The notes beneath the pieces were generated by a model. It did not search any database and was not told the origin of the DNA. It worked only from the letters and a program-made list of their open reading frames with translations. Source: Nephromyces sp. MM_2019 (Eukaryota; Apicomplexa; Aconoidasida; Nephromycida). Taken from it: a DNA stretch of 13,489 bases. Positions within the stretch are counted from its first letter, which is position 1. Each line of letters opens with the position of its first letter. The position numbers and the translations under genes were made by a program. Below are positions 1 to 13,290 of this stretch, one piece after another. The stretch spans positions 1-13,489 of the forward strand of contig JADHZB010000741.1 of NCBI GenBank assembly GCA_015657535.1, in the 5' to 3' direction.

Positions 1-57
<57 letters not shown>
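1..57. repeat. (AG)n microsatellite at the left edge
   Basis: This is an uninterrupted AG dinucleotide tract of about 28 units, followed directly by a TATATATACATACATACACC-type stretch. It lies upstream of the first RPA1 exon seen here, so it is probably inside an RPA1 intron. The sense strand is purine here, unlike the GT or CT tracts of the other introns. A tract of this length often ends or breaks assembly contigs. Confidence 0.97.
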
Positions 58-61
<4 letters not shown>

Positions 62-111
62 ATATATACATACATACACCTATGCGTGTGTGTGCGTGTG
101 GTGTTGAGCAG

Positions 112-3100
112 ACAGTGGAGGAGATATTAAGCTTAACAGAACTGCACAGCGATCGAATCGAAGAATGTAAGTTGCTGTTAAGTTAGCTTATTATTTGCTG
201 CGCAAATCTCTAATATGCTCTCCAGGTGTGAAGCTTTTTTTGTGTGCTTCATCTTTGCTTCTCGAGGTTTGCATATCTCATGTGAATGTATGCGTATCTG
301 TTGTGTGTATTATGGGTAGTTGTGGGATTGTGGGTATGAGAGTAAGTCTGTGTGTGTTTATGGCGATGTGGGTATGAGTCTGTGCCTATGTCTGTGTGTG
401 AGATTGTCCGCGTGAGGCTAAGTTTGTATCTGTGTGTGGGATTATAGGTATCAGTCTAGGCCTATACATGTGTGTAGCATTGTGAGTTTTAGGAGCTTAT
501 CCCTGCATCTATATGTGTGGGATTGCGGATATGAGTCTACGTCTAATGTGTTTTTTAGCCTCCTAATTTCTTTGCATATCAATGCACACACAAGTGTATG
601 TGCTATAGCTTCTTTGCGTGTGTGTGTTTGTGTGTGTTTATGTGTGTGTGTGTGAGTGTGTGTTTGTCTCATTTAAACACCTTTTCTAACTTGCTTTGGA
701 GGAAAACAACTAAAAGTTTCACGTCATAGCAATGCCACATACACTTATAAGTTGGTGGATCTTCACACCTTTTTAGCAGTTTTTTTCGCTGATATATGCA
801 TCTTATTCTTGAGTGTACGTCCAGTGTCTTCTGATTTAAAAGCTATTTGCTGATATTCCATCGAAATACATTAATTTTACCTTTTTCTGTTTGATAGTTT
901 CCTCCTCAAGAAGCAGTACATTCATCTGCAAATGTGTGATTGTTAACATTCAAAAAGATCCGTTCTACTGGAGGTATGTGTGTGTCAGGGCAGCTCAAGT
1001 GTGTGGGCGTGTGTGTGCGTGGATGTGCTTGTGTGTGGGTATCTTTTGCTGGTATATACACGTTTTATTTTTTGTGATATTTTAATTTGTGTGTGTGAAG
1101 CTTTAAAATGTGCGAGAATGCATCGTTTAATGTGCGCTAAATCGCAGTTTTTATACTTTTCTATACCAGAGGCTGCAAAAACTGTAAGAAAAAGCTAGTT
1201 ACTGCTGAAGATGATGGAGTTTCCTCTCTCAAACGGGTGTGGTGTTCACACTGCTCGAACTATACCTCCATTAAGTACAAGTGGGTGATACATAAGTTTT
1301 CTGGTGTGTGCATCTGCGAGTTCTTATCAGCAATGAAGAAAATATCTCATCTCTCGCTTGTGCTGTGTGTGCATGGTGTGTGTTTATCTTCCTCTCAACT
1401 AGCTTGTTGAACTATCCGTGTTTTTTGGCATGAAGATTAGACTTTTTCGTTGTGTGTGTGTGTGTGTGTGTGACATTAGCTTATTGAGCTGTAATGTATG
1501 CTTTCGATGATTCTCATTACTTTGGTTTTGCCAACAATCTTATTTCTCATCTTCTTCCTATCCTTTTTTTCTTTATTTTTTTCATCTTCATGTTTGCTTT
1601 TCATCTTCATCCTTCGTCTTTTTTCTTCCTGTGTGTCTTCATCCTTATCTTCAACTTTATCCTTCATCTTTGCTCTTCCTCTTTGTCTTCTTCTTCTCCT
1701 TTCACTATCACTTGAAGTACTAAAGCTGGGAGAGTATGTACACTCCCAACCCCAGGCCTGGGAGCTCACTACTTCATAGCGTTCGCTGCAAAGTTTCTAT
1801 GATTTTTTAGCCTTTTACACACTGATTTCACTCTTCTCGTATGCAAAAGCTGGTAAGGTTCAATGAGGGTATGCCAAGCAGTTCATAGCTGAGACATGTC
1901 CAGTGTGCGTACACCACACAGCTTCTTGTGTGTGTTAATTTTTCCCCTTTTTGACTACTTTTTAGCTGGCTTTTAAGGCTTCAAATTGCTGATCATTCGG
2001 GCAACATGTGGTGTACTGCGATAGGCAATAGCGGGCAGGTAAGGAAATCGTTTGCACGCCAGAAACTTGGAGTTTTCCCTTATTTTTTGCTTTCCCTCCT
2101 CAACTGCGGGCACACAATGTGTGTAGAAGATGCACACACAACCATTCTCTTCAACTTCTTTTTTTCCCCTCTTTTGGGGGGTTTCCTCGCCATTTTTCCT
2201 TGGTTTGCTGTAGTGATAACATTGGTGTGTTGGCAGTGTAGTTTCTTCGTGGTGGTTTCTTTGTGATTTGCCATGTGCTTATGCTCTTTGCTGCCTTCTC
2301 TATTACGTGATTTTTTGTTTTCCTTCTTTGTTTTGATCTTATTTTTCCTTTCCATCCTGCTGTCCTCTCTATCGCACCCAATCTTCTTCCTCTCCCCCCT
2401 GCTTCCCCCCTCTCTCCTTCCCCTCTCCCCCCCTTCTTCCTCTCTCCGCTGCTTCCACCCTTTTCTTTCTTTTGCTCTTCTTGTTTCTCTCCATCCCACT
2501 CCTCTGCATCCCACCCCCTTCTATCCGAAGACATTAATGACTCCTATGAAGGCCAACTTGGAAGACTTTGTATCCTCTTCTGAAGATGCTGGTTTCACGT
2601 CTAATGATAAGCTTGGAAGATCAATACAAGATGTCTTCAACAACTTGAGGTTCAGTGTACGTACACCTACGTTTTTTCTTATGTGTGAAGGAAACTGATA
2701 GTTTAGTGAGTTAACGCGGAATCTAAAATTGTTTTTGAGAGTTTCATGTGTGTGATGAGTGTACATACACAGGCAATGCCATCTTCAAACTAGAAGTTTG
2801 CTGGAAAGATACCCTAAATTATATCTGTGTGTGTAGGAGTGGATGCTTCAGCTTTCTTCACAGCAAGAAACTTACAAGGAGGAAAAGAGCGTGCAATTTG
2901 TAAGTTTCAGCGGGTTTGGATGCTGTAGTACTGGAAAAGTTGTGGGTGATATTGTGTGTAAATATTTCTGTGTATGAACATGTGTAAGAATAATTGCGTG
3001 TGTGCGAGCGTCAAAATCATAATATGATATTCCCTTCAAGCTATAACTGTATACACGCCAACTCACCATTCAGTAAAGAGGCACATACAGCACCAAGAGG

Positions 3101-3532
3101 CATCTTTCTCACGCAGGCAACACTAAATAACTAGCTGTTTTTCCAGGCAGCTAATCGCAGTATCTGTCACACACACGTACATAAATGCACACACACATAC
3201 ATAAATGCACACACACGTACATATATATACACATACCAACACACACCCCCAATCAGCGAAATCTTCAGCTCACTCACGTCAAGCTGCACACTGCTCTCAA
3301 CTTCCCGTGCACTGAAACACGACTACGTAAACCAGCAAAAGTGCTACCTTCATCTGCAGTGTACGTACACTCCTCAGCACACCCAACTGAGGATAACACA
3401 CACATTCCAACGCTTTTGCAGAAAATCCTCCGAGGGAGTAAGCTGGACGAGCACACATCGGAACTACTAGATCAAGGATTCGTGCTTTGCTTGAATGCCT
3501 TAAAAGATAGCAGTGTGAAGATGACAGATTGA
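112..3532 (+). CDS. RPA1: Replication protein A large subunit (RPA1), C-terminal part, 5' end outside window
   Basis: RPA1 is the largest subunit of the heterotrimeric single-strand DNA-binding complex used in nuclear replication and repair. Seven exons join in a consistent frame: 112-166, 898-973, 1170-1280, 1966-2038, 2531-2656, 2837-2899 and 3422-3532, with stop TGA. They give 204 residues, which is most of DNA-binding domain C, the domain that also carries the trimerisation helix. Residues 1-44 hold the strand that ends DPFYWR. A zinc ribbon follows as C46-x2-C49-x19-C69-x2-C72. Next come the OB-fold strand LQIADHSGNMWCTAIG (about 85-100), QDVFNNLRF (about 138-146), and QETYKEEKSVQF (about 157-168), which matches the family's ETYNDE block. 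The tail LDEHTSELL fits the family's VDY...LL helix. All introns are GT-AG with matching phases. The first acceptor could be 109 instead of 112. The last intron (2900-3421) is the least certain join. Identity is strong from the zinc ribbon and OB order, but no search was run. Confidence 0.87.
319..548 (+). repeat. Degenerate minisatellite in RPA1 intron 1
   Basis: A core like TGTGTGGGATTRTGGGTATG, often followed by AGTCT, recurs near 319, 366, 432 and 514 with heavy divergence and spacing of about 47-82 bases. It lies within intron 1 (167-897), which has no other recognisable content apart from GT tracts at about 618-663. Open frames here are by-products of the repeat. Confidence 0.6.
1450..1472 (+). 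repeat. (TG)n microsatellite in RPA1 intron 3
   Basis: Perfect TG dinucleotide tract on the sense strand of the intron at 1281-1965. A pyrimidine-rich stretch (about 1555-1710, TTTTTC/TCTTC-like) follows downstream in the same intron. The long open frames on both strands of 1476-1779 come from that pyrimidine bias. Confidence 0.95.
2320..2530 (+). repeat. Long C/T-rich tract leading to the exon 5 acceptor of RPA1
   Basis: About 200 bases of mostly C and T on the sense strand, with several C6-C7 runs around 2390-2430, end at the acceptor CGAAG/ACATTA (exon from 2531). It acts at least formally as an extreme polypyrimidine tract. The Ser/Leu/Pro-rich frame on + and the Arg/Glu/Gly-rich frames on - are compositional artefacts of this tract. 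Confidence 0.8.
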
Positions 3533-3729
3533 AGTAACTCTGCTTCTGCGTGTGTGCGCAAAGCTCAAATAAATCCTATTTAAGCCTTTGTTACTTTTTC
3601 AAAGAAGGGAGCTTCTCTGGTGGATGGGATCCCATTAACTGGATAATATACACTTACTTACACGTCCACGGTGTACATACACATATAGGGTATACATATG
3701 CAACAAGGGCGTACATACACACACCACGT

Positions 3730-3765
<36 letters not shown>

Positions 3766-4693
3766 GGTGTACACACATACACACACACCAATACACATGG
3801 TGCTTATGCACTGCACAAAACTTGTCGATTTGTACTGAAATTTTGTTTACTCGTGAGCTTTTTGATGGCGCTGTTTCCTTGGTAGCAACCAGGTGAGACG
3901 AAAGCCAACAGGGTGAGTAAGCAAGCTCACAAGTGAAATCATACACTGTATACCTCAGCAGTAGCGCCTTATAAGCCCAAAGCAAGGCAACACACACAAA
4001 ACCCAGCACATGATTATGCACAGGCGCAAACAGTATCACACACAAGTAATAAGGTGTGGCAAACGTCGCACACGCACACACACAAATGGTGTGCAATAAA
4101 GATGACAGTACACACACGTATCATATTAGGGCAATACCACACGCACATGGCACCCAGCAAAGAAAGTATAGCAAACACACACACACCCAAGACTACATTA
4201 CACACACGCAACGGCATATAGCACACCCCCTCCGCCAAACACGCAAAGCATTCGAAAACTGCCAAAACAAACCCAGCACATGCATTCACTAGATCATTCG
4301 CAACTTCAACGTAACCAAGCAAACTTTACTATATAAAATTCATGATCTTTAAGTATAGCATAAGGGGTTCTTCACACACACGAACTCCAAGTGTGTGTGC
4401 TGCTGAAGCTAATCAGTCATATAGCTTGAGAATACAAGCGAACTTACACACACGCCAAAATGATCTCACAAGAGCTGATCTTTATACACTGCAATCATGC
4501 GCTGCTATCCAAAAAATAGCGTTCACACAGCCACACATAGACGCAGTATTGTATCGTGACCATCAACCAAACACACAAACATCCTGTACCTGCCACGGCA
4601 CACACAAGTAGTGAGAATGTGTAAAAGTTGATAAAGCTCCAGAAAAACACTGAAACGTAGTTTGAACGCGAACTCACACACACACACACACAC
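3533..4693. other. CA-rich spacer between convergent RPA1 and RPL10
   Basis: The + strand is rich in CACACA and GTACATACAC motifs and carries a (CA)n tract near 3733-3763. It contains the palindrome GTGTACATACAC at 3671-3682. No gene is supported. Around 3800-3900 both strands show a short protein-like stretch with a plausible splice site, but their family is unknown and they are listed only as a finding. The rest probably holds the 3' untranslated regions of both flanking genes; no clear polyadenylation signal was identified. Confidence 0.6.
3733..3763. repeat. (CA)n microsatellite
   Basis: Uninterrupted CA dinucleotide run on the + strand (GT on -), flanked on both sides by GTACATACACAC and GTGTACACACATAC variants of the same theme. 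Confidence 0.95.
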
Positions 4694-5072
4694 ACTATGT
4701 TAGTCCTATGAGCTGGGAGTGCTGCTGAACCCAAACGCACACCGAACAAATGCGTTTGCTAGGGATGCCATTGAACCCAAACACACACCGAACTAAAGTG
4801 CCAGCTGAGGGTGATACTCGACCCAAACACACTACTCTAGTTTGTTAGCTGCTGGCGCTACTCAACCCCAATACACACACCTACTTGTGCGATCAAACAC
4901 ACTACACCAGCGTATGAGCTGATAATGCTGCTCAACCCCAATACACACGCCTACTTGTGTGGATAAACACACTACGCTAGTCTGCGAGCTGATGGTGTTA
5001 CTGAAGCACCCCAGCACACACCTACTTGTGTGAACATCTCCAACTACCAAACCCCCATACACGCACACACAT

Positions 5073-8296
<3,224 letters not shown>

Positions 8297-8314
<18 letters not shown>

Positions 8315-9290
8315 GTAAGTATTTTTTGCTGCTTTTTGGTGATAATTTGCCGGTAAATGCACTTTTAGTGGGGACGAGGGTGTAAGGAGGAGGGGGGTTA
8401 TTTAGAAGAAACAGAGGAGGAGGGAGAAGATTTCATTGAAGCGCCTACAGTAGGATGGTGATGATTGGGCAGCTTGGATGATAAATTTAAAAGAAAAAGA
8501 GGGGGAAGCCGAAGAAGGGGAAATGGAAGAAGAGGAAGCTAAAGAAGTGGAAGAAGAAGAGGAAGATGAAGGAAAGGAAGAGAAAGGGGAAGGATAAGAT
8601 TTTTGCAAGATTTAGGCAGTGTCACCCCAAAGAGGAAGAGGTGCCGATGATGAATATAAAAGGCGTGCAAGAAGAAGATTCTGACAATGTCAACATGAAA
8701 ACGAAATGAAATCAGCACACAAATGATTAATTTTTACAAAATTCATTCGATTTTTTGGCAAGAGAAGCAGATGAATGACGAATTTAAGGCGAATAGCGTA
8801 CAGTGATGTTGGAGAAGGTCTTTCAATGTAGATTTACCTCTTCAAAACAACGGAAGATGTTGGCGAAAAGACGAAATTATCAGGTTCTTGTAGTAAAAAT
8901 CAAAGAAAAATGGTCGTTTGTACGGCTAAAGACAATGAATTTGTAGCGTAGATATGAAGAAGCAGTGTGATTGTGTGTTGTTTCATTTTGATGTGATGAT
9001 TCCTCGGTAGTGGAAGGTGAGGTGCTTCGGCATGATCAGAGAGAGAAGTAGTCTTTTGTTTTTTTAGAAACGAAGTGTGTGCACACACAGTAGGAGGCAG
9101 AAGGTTTGACGCTCTGCAAGCAACAGGAGAGTGCTGGACGAAGTTTTTTCGAATCTCGCTGTAGTTGCTTGTGATGTTTGAGTAGTTAGAACGCTTGTGT
9201 GTGGGTATATTTATATGCTTTTATCAGCTCTTTTCGACTACGCACACACATAAAGTGCTTATCTCATCGTTTTATCTGCTTCTATTTCAG
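8297..9290 (+). other. Probable TCTP 5' UTR exon end and 5' UTR intron
   Basis: A consensus donor TTGAG/GTAAGT lies at 8314/8315. A strong acceptor TCTATTTCAG/G ends at 9290, only six bases before the TCTP ATG. Joining them would give an mRNA with a non-coding first exon ending at 8314 and a 976-base intron. The exon's start is unknown; 8297 marks a possible upstream AG boundary. The intron carries the purine-rich block (8395-8600), a further A/G-biased stretch without recognisable genes (8600-9060), and the palindrome GTGTGTGCACACAC (9078-9091). Inference from splice signals; transcript data would settle it. Confidence 0.5.
8395..8600 (+). repeat. Purine-rich block (GAAGAAGAGGAAG-like)
   Basis: About 200 bases of mostly A and G on +. 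Two + frames are open for long stretches: one is Glu-rich (an ATG at 8478 would give 39 residues ending GKEEKGEG), another is Lys/Arg-rich and runs on to about 8709. The - strand frame is Ser/Pro-rich. Being open in more than one frame through a biased tract argues against a conserved coding role, and no family is recognised. Confidence 0.65.
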
Positions 9291-9296
9291 GAGAAG

Positions 9297-10243
9297 ATGA
9301 AGGTGTACAAGGATTTAATTTCTGGGGATGAGCTCTGCTCAGACTCCTATATGCAGTCCGCCCCTTTTGATGACCCAGAGCTTCTCGAGGGTGTGTGTGT
9401 GTTGTTTTTGGCTTGTATGAGTTGGCTTGAGTGTGCTGTGTCTATATTTTGTATGTCGGATTGTGTGTCGGCGTATTTAGAATCACTTGAGAGTTGATGC
9501 GGGTATCAAGCTACTTCCATCGTTGGTGTGTGAATACTTCTTTATGCAGCATCATAGGCTGTATACTATAATATTGATTGGTGTGTTTCATATCTACATG
9601 ATTTCCGGTATGTGTAGATTTTCCTACCCTAGTTTATTAAGGCAAAATTTGTTTGTTATTCTATCGCTCATTGCGTGTGTTTGTGTGTTAATACAGTCGC
9701 TTTTGAAGTGAAGTCTCGATTGATAGCCAAAACTGATGAAGATTTTGGAATAGCTGATAACAGGTTAGAAGAGCTTTAGTAATCTTATTGCAAGTCTGTT
9801 TTATAGCCCGCCTTGCCCCCCATCTCACCCCCCATCTCACCCCCCATCTCACCCTCCTCCCCCCATCTTTTCACAGCGAAATGGAAGATGGAGAAGGCGG
9901 ATCTGGCTTGAATCCTGATATACCCAGAGTTGTAGATATTATAGATGCCTTTCAACTGCATCCCACCGGCTTCTCTAAGAAGGATTTCTCAGTGTATATC
10001 AAAGGCTTCATGATGAGAGTGAAGAAACACCTCGAAGAGAAGAATGTAGAGAGAGTTCCTATCTTCACACAAGGAGCTCAGAAGTTGGTGAAAAAGATGC
10101 TCTCACAGTTTGATGAGTTGAGTTTCCACCTCGGAGATTCTATGAATGATGAGGGTTTGGTGGTGTTTTCATACTACAAAGGAGAGGAGGAATCTCCTCG
10201 ATTTATATATCTAAAGGATGCCCTGAAGGAGGAGAAATATTAA
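9297..10243 (+). CDS. TPT1: Translationally controlled tumour protein (TCTP), complete, three exons
   Basis: TCTP is an abundant cytosolic calcium- and GTPase-related protein with an Mss4-like beta-tent fold. In apicomplexans it is also secreted and is a histamine-releasing factor homologue. Exons are 9297-9390, 9697-9763 and 9877-10243, giving 175 residues. Intron phases are 1 and 2, and both introns are GT-AG. The start MKVYKDLISGDELCSDSY is typical of the family. The IADN block is at residues 50-53 (FGIADN), after which S54 is split by intron 2. The helical hairpin VVDIIDAFQLHPTGFSKKDF starts at residue 72. The second signature region, LSFHLGDSMNDEGLVVFSYY, starts at 135. The protein ends KEEKY. 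Length agrees with the 170-175 usual in the family. The frame runs open upstream of 9877, but that is intronic repeat. Intron 1 (9391-9696) begins directly with a GT repeat at the donor. Confidence 0.97.
9815..9870 (+). repeat. 12-bp tandem repeat in the pyrimidine tract of TCTP intron 2
   Basis: Three near-perfect CCCCCCATCTCA units starting at about 9816, 9828 and 9840, then a decayed C/T-rich copy, end a few bases before the exon 3 acceptor TTTTCACAG at 9876. In frame with exon 3 this would read HLTPHLTPHLT, but family alignment and the acceptor place it in the intron. Confidence 0.9.
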
Positions 10244-11219
10244 GCTGTTGTGTGTGCTTGTTTGGGGGGGCTGAGGGGGGGTTTGGTTTTAATTTATGTG
10301 TGGAGGGATTGTTTAGGTAGATATGCGTGATGTTGTGGAGGGGATTTATCTTATGTGTATTTTAAGTGGTTCTTCAGGTGGATATGCGCGTTTGTGTGTG
10401 TGCATGTGAGGGGTCTCTTCAAATTTTATGTAATCTGCATTGAGGGTATCTTCGGACTAATATGCATATATGTGTGTGTGAGCTTGGGGAATTGCTTTTG
10501 TAGAGCATTCGTGTGCGTTTGTATCATGGACCGGATACGTTAAAGCTCTTTTTCAATAGGCTAAGCCTATGTATAGCTTTACAATCTGCATACTGTAATC
10601 TGAATCTCATTGGCAGCACCTTTTACTCGTGCTAACAACAGATTGGCCCTAGTGTGCTAGGCGAGTATCACATGTGCATCTGTGTGTACGGGGGTCCATG
10701 ATTTACTTGAGCGTACAGCTGTGTGCACCTTCGCTGTGTCTTTCTTATGTATAAGCTGCTTCATGCTTGCATCGTAGGTATGTATTTTGTGTGTGGGTCT
10801 GGCATTTCCAGGAATCTCGCAGGGTTCGCCTGGTGTGCCCGTGGTTTCTTGTGTGTGAATGGATTTGTGTGTGCACACGCTCTCATTAATGTGTAATTTC
10901 CTTCAGTATATGCGGACTGCAGGTCTTCATGTGCTATGTAGTTTCGTGTGTGCATCCATGGTTTGCTACAAGAGTTGTTTAGTTTGCGTTATGCATGGCG
11001 CAGATTAATGCGTGCGAGGTGTCTCCTTAACTATATATGTATGCATGTGTGTGTGCCCCTAGAGAGTCTTTGGAGTTCTGCTCACTGCCTTTACTCATCC
11101 TGTCTAAAGCATTCTCTAGAAGCAGCTTGTACTGCAGAGTTGGTAACTGCGTCTCTTCCACGCGCTGTCAACTGATATACACACACAGGCTAGCTGAGCA
11201 AACCCTAGCATTTATGGCG

Positions 11220-11244
11220 TTCAGCCTTTCTGTAGGAGGCTGAA
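11220..11244. other. Short perfect hairpin
   Basis: TTCAGCCT and AGGCTGAA form an 8-bp stem around a 9-base loop. It is not followed by a T-run and no RNA family is recognised. Could be chance in 13 kb. Confidence 0.4.
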
Positions 11245-12069
11245 ATATCGCCTTTACGAAGCTGCTCTAGTCTTGGAGGCCGTGTACGTACATCTAACTT
11301 AGCCTATAGGTTTAGTCGTGTTCTTGAGTTGCAGCGTAGTATCAAAGATTTCAGCCTGTTGCTAGGGATGTTGCGTGTGTTGGCAGGGTTCTATGTTTCC
11401 TGGATTAGGGGGTGATAAGGTCGAAGAAGTCATCAAACGGAGGGGTGGGGATGTGGGTGTATGTGTGCTCGAGTTTGTGTGTGTTTGTATTTTTTTGGAG
11501 TGTGTATGTTTGAGTGTTTGCGTATATGCTTGAGCGTGTCTTTGTGTGGCTGTGTATGGGCTTAACTCTGTGTGGGCTTGAGTGTGTGTGGTGTGGTTGC
11601 CTGTGTGATGTGTTTCTTCATATTCTGTGATGATGTGTGCTACGGTGTGTTTCATCATGTTTGTGCGTCACTATTTGTGTTTGCCATAATGTGTGTTCAT
11701 GTCATCATGTGCATTTTTACTACCATGTGTATGTGTGCTATCATGCTTGTGTGTGTGGCATCACGTGTGCTATCAGATGTTGCATACCCCTTTTTCTATT
11801 GTTTAGCTCTTTATCCTTATGCAAACCTATGGCCTTCTGTTTGGTGCTTTTGGCTATGTAGTGCGTGTGCATGCCACTAGGGATCATAGAAGCTACAGGA
11901 GATGCATCACATATCGGGGCAACGTGCGTGTGCTGGCAAACAAAACAGTCGACTATTAGCTCACTACGAACGCAGGCCTGTGGGTCTCTGTGTAACCTTG
12001 AGCAGCCGCCTTTTATAGCTTCTACAAGGTACTAGACCGACTATATAGCGATCATTTAGACACTGAGCG

Positions 12070-12081
12070 GTGTACATACAC
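12070..12081. promoter_or_regulatory. Palindrome GTGTACATACAC
   Basis: Perfect copy of the recurrent 12-bp palindrome, followed by a C-run, about 130 bases upstream of the candidate + strand exons at 12204. Role unknown. Confidence 0.25.
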
Positions 12082-12203
12082 CCCCCGCATTCTTCACTCC
12101 TTCATCACTCCCCATGAAGAGATGTTTCAGTCCCCTTTTTCTAACAGGTTTTATAAGCATCTCTCGCACACACGCGCCTTTCTGCATAATATAAAGTTAC
12201 TAG

Positions 12204-12892
12204 AGAAACTGAAGATGCTGATGTGCAGAAGCTTCAGCGATTGCCCCAAGAAGTTGAAGGTGCCACATGCAAAGGGGCTCTTTAGTGTATGCAAAGTAGC
12301 GCACGTGTGTGTGCGCAGAGCATGCATAGTTCGGGCGTGTGTGTGGAGCACATAGCTTGAGGGAAGATGTGTGGAACGCACATCTTGGATGTCTGTGTGA
12401 ACTTTGCAGTTTGGGCGTGTGATGAGCATGTGCCTTATATGTGTGAGCGAAGCACACCTCTTGCTCCTGTGCGTAGCGATCACGGAAATCTTTAGAAACA
12501 GATTTTTCTGTGTGTTTTCGTGTGTAAACACCGGTGGGTGTGCCTTCACGTGTGTGTGTTTCCGACCATGCAATACCCCTGCGCCGCCTCAGTGGAGATT
12601 GACTATTCGCTGTCGCCAGCTATACTAAGTATCTGCAGAAGCACACACTGAGATGCCTGCGCATGCTGTACTCTATCCAGTGCATCCCCACTTCTGGCTT
12701 GTGTGTGAATCGAACTTCTTCATTGGTTAAGCACTACTCTTCGCACACACAGTCCTCAAAAACGCCTTCCTCTTCATCTTTTTCTAGAAATCAGAAGTAT
12801 GGCGAAGATTATATGGTCTCCCATATGATCCTCCATCCTCTTCAGTCAAGGTAGAGCTTCTGCATATCCTTAGTATCAAAGTGAATGTCTGA
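12204..12892 (+). CDS. Candidate 3' exons of an unrecognised + strand gene
   Basis: Three segments join with matching phases. They are 12204-12259 (RETEDADVQKLQRLPQEVE plus one base; acceptor TTACTAG, donor GAAG/GTGCCA), 12639-12700 (AHTEMPAHAVLYPVHPHFWL; acceptor ATCTGCAG, donor CTT/GTGTGTG), and 12788 onward (KSEVWRRLYGLPYDPPSSSV...). The last has a strong acceptor, TCTTTTTCTAG. It can run to TGA at 12890-12892 or splice at 12850/12851. The composition looks like protein rather than simple repeat. No family is recognised, so no function is proposed. Other frames of the same segments are also open, for example a continuous frame 12663-12854, so exon choice is uncertain. The first exon could start at 12197, and further 5' exons would be needed. 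Confidence 0.3.
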
Positions 12893-13290
12893 AGAGGTTA
12901 AAGAGTGTGTGCAGTAGATGACTAGAAGCTTAACGGATGAAGCAGCAAAGCTTACGCAAAATTCACACACATAAATCTTCGTTAGTACAGAGAAAAAAAT
13001 ACACATTGGGAGGATAAATCTAAAAAGATGCGAGTTCTCAGGGCTTATGCTCGCACACACAGAAGGTGTGTGGAGTATGAAAGGCTCGCACACAACACAA
13101 CTGCTTAGAGAATGAGTGGCTTTCATACACCAAATGTACCCATAGAATGCGAGGCTCGCGCACACAGATTTCGTTATGATGCCGAGAGTTCTGGCAAGAA
13201 TTTTACTAGCAAAAGGCCCACGTACACAGCACTTGTTAAAGGTGCTTGTTTTTCATGTATTGCGTGGTGTACGTAAGCCACTAAACTTAC
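12893..13290. other. CA-rich spacer, nothing firmly assigned
   Basis: CACACA on + recurs at about 12963, 13052, 13087 and 13158. A protein-like + frame at 13168-13240 (FRYDAESSGKNFTSKRPTY) has an AG at its start and a GT at its end. It overlaps a possible - strand terminal exon (about 13184-13208, ending in a stop) that could follow the RING-like exon at 13291. Neither can be chosen from sequence alone. Confidence 0.35.

Larger units (their letters stand above)
10244..12196. other. GT-rich region without a supported gene
   Basis: Starts with the presumed TCTP 3' UTR. The + strand is GT-rich nearly throughout, with no recognisable protein family on either strand. No tRNA B-box-like element or other RNA gene was recognised by eye. 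A small hairpin lies at 11220-11244. A loosely repetitive CATCATGTGTG/CTATCATG tract lies at about 11625-11780. A palindrome of the recurrent family is at 12070-12081, with a near match (GTGTACGTACAT) at 11282. By analogy with RPA1 the right part may contain introns of a + strand gene whose 3' exons begin near 12204. Confidence 0.55.

Noticed and set aside
2080..2534. Long - strand frames rich in Arg, Glu, Gly and Lys
   Set aside because: They are the reverse of the C/T-rich part of RPA1 intron 4, are open in two - frames at once, and have no conserved domain.
3635..4322. - strand frames of 160 and 102 residues rich in Cys and Val
   Set aside because: They consist mostly of VCVCVC from the CA/GT tracts, with no recognisable domain and no start context.
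9788..9876. Open frame upstream of TCTP exon 3 with an HLTPHLTPHLT repeat, as an alternative protein start
   Set aside because: It is the 12-bp pyrimidine repeat of intron 2. Exons 1 and 2 with matching phases and the acceptor at 9876 explain the gene fully.
10657..10955. - strand frames containing a collagen-like GTPGEPCEIPGN stretch
   Set aside because: A single chance occurrence with no Gly-X-Y periodicity beyond about four triplets and no splice support.
11572..11880. Hydrophobic + strand frame suggesting a membrane protein
   Set aside because: The Cys/Val/His/Phe content follows from GT-rich repetitive DNA, two overlapping frames look alike, and no conserved features are present.
12639..12700. 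KYLQKHTLRCLRML in an alternative frame resembling the end of ribosomal protein eL22
   Set aside because: The eL22 motif is KKYLKK..LRDWLRV. Here the DW is missing, the following residues do not fit, and no upstream eL22 exon is present.
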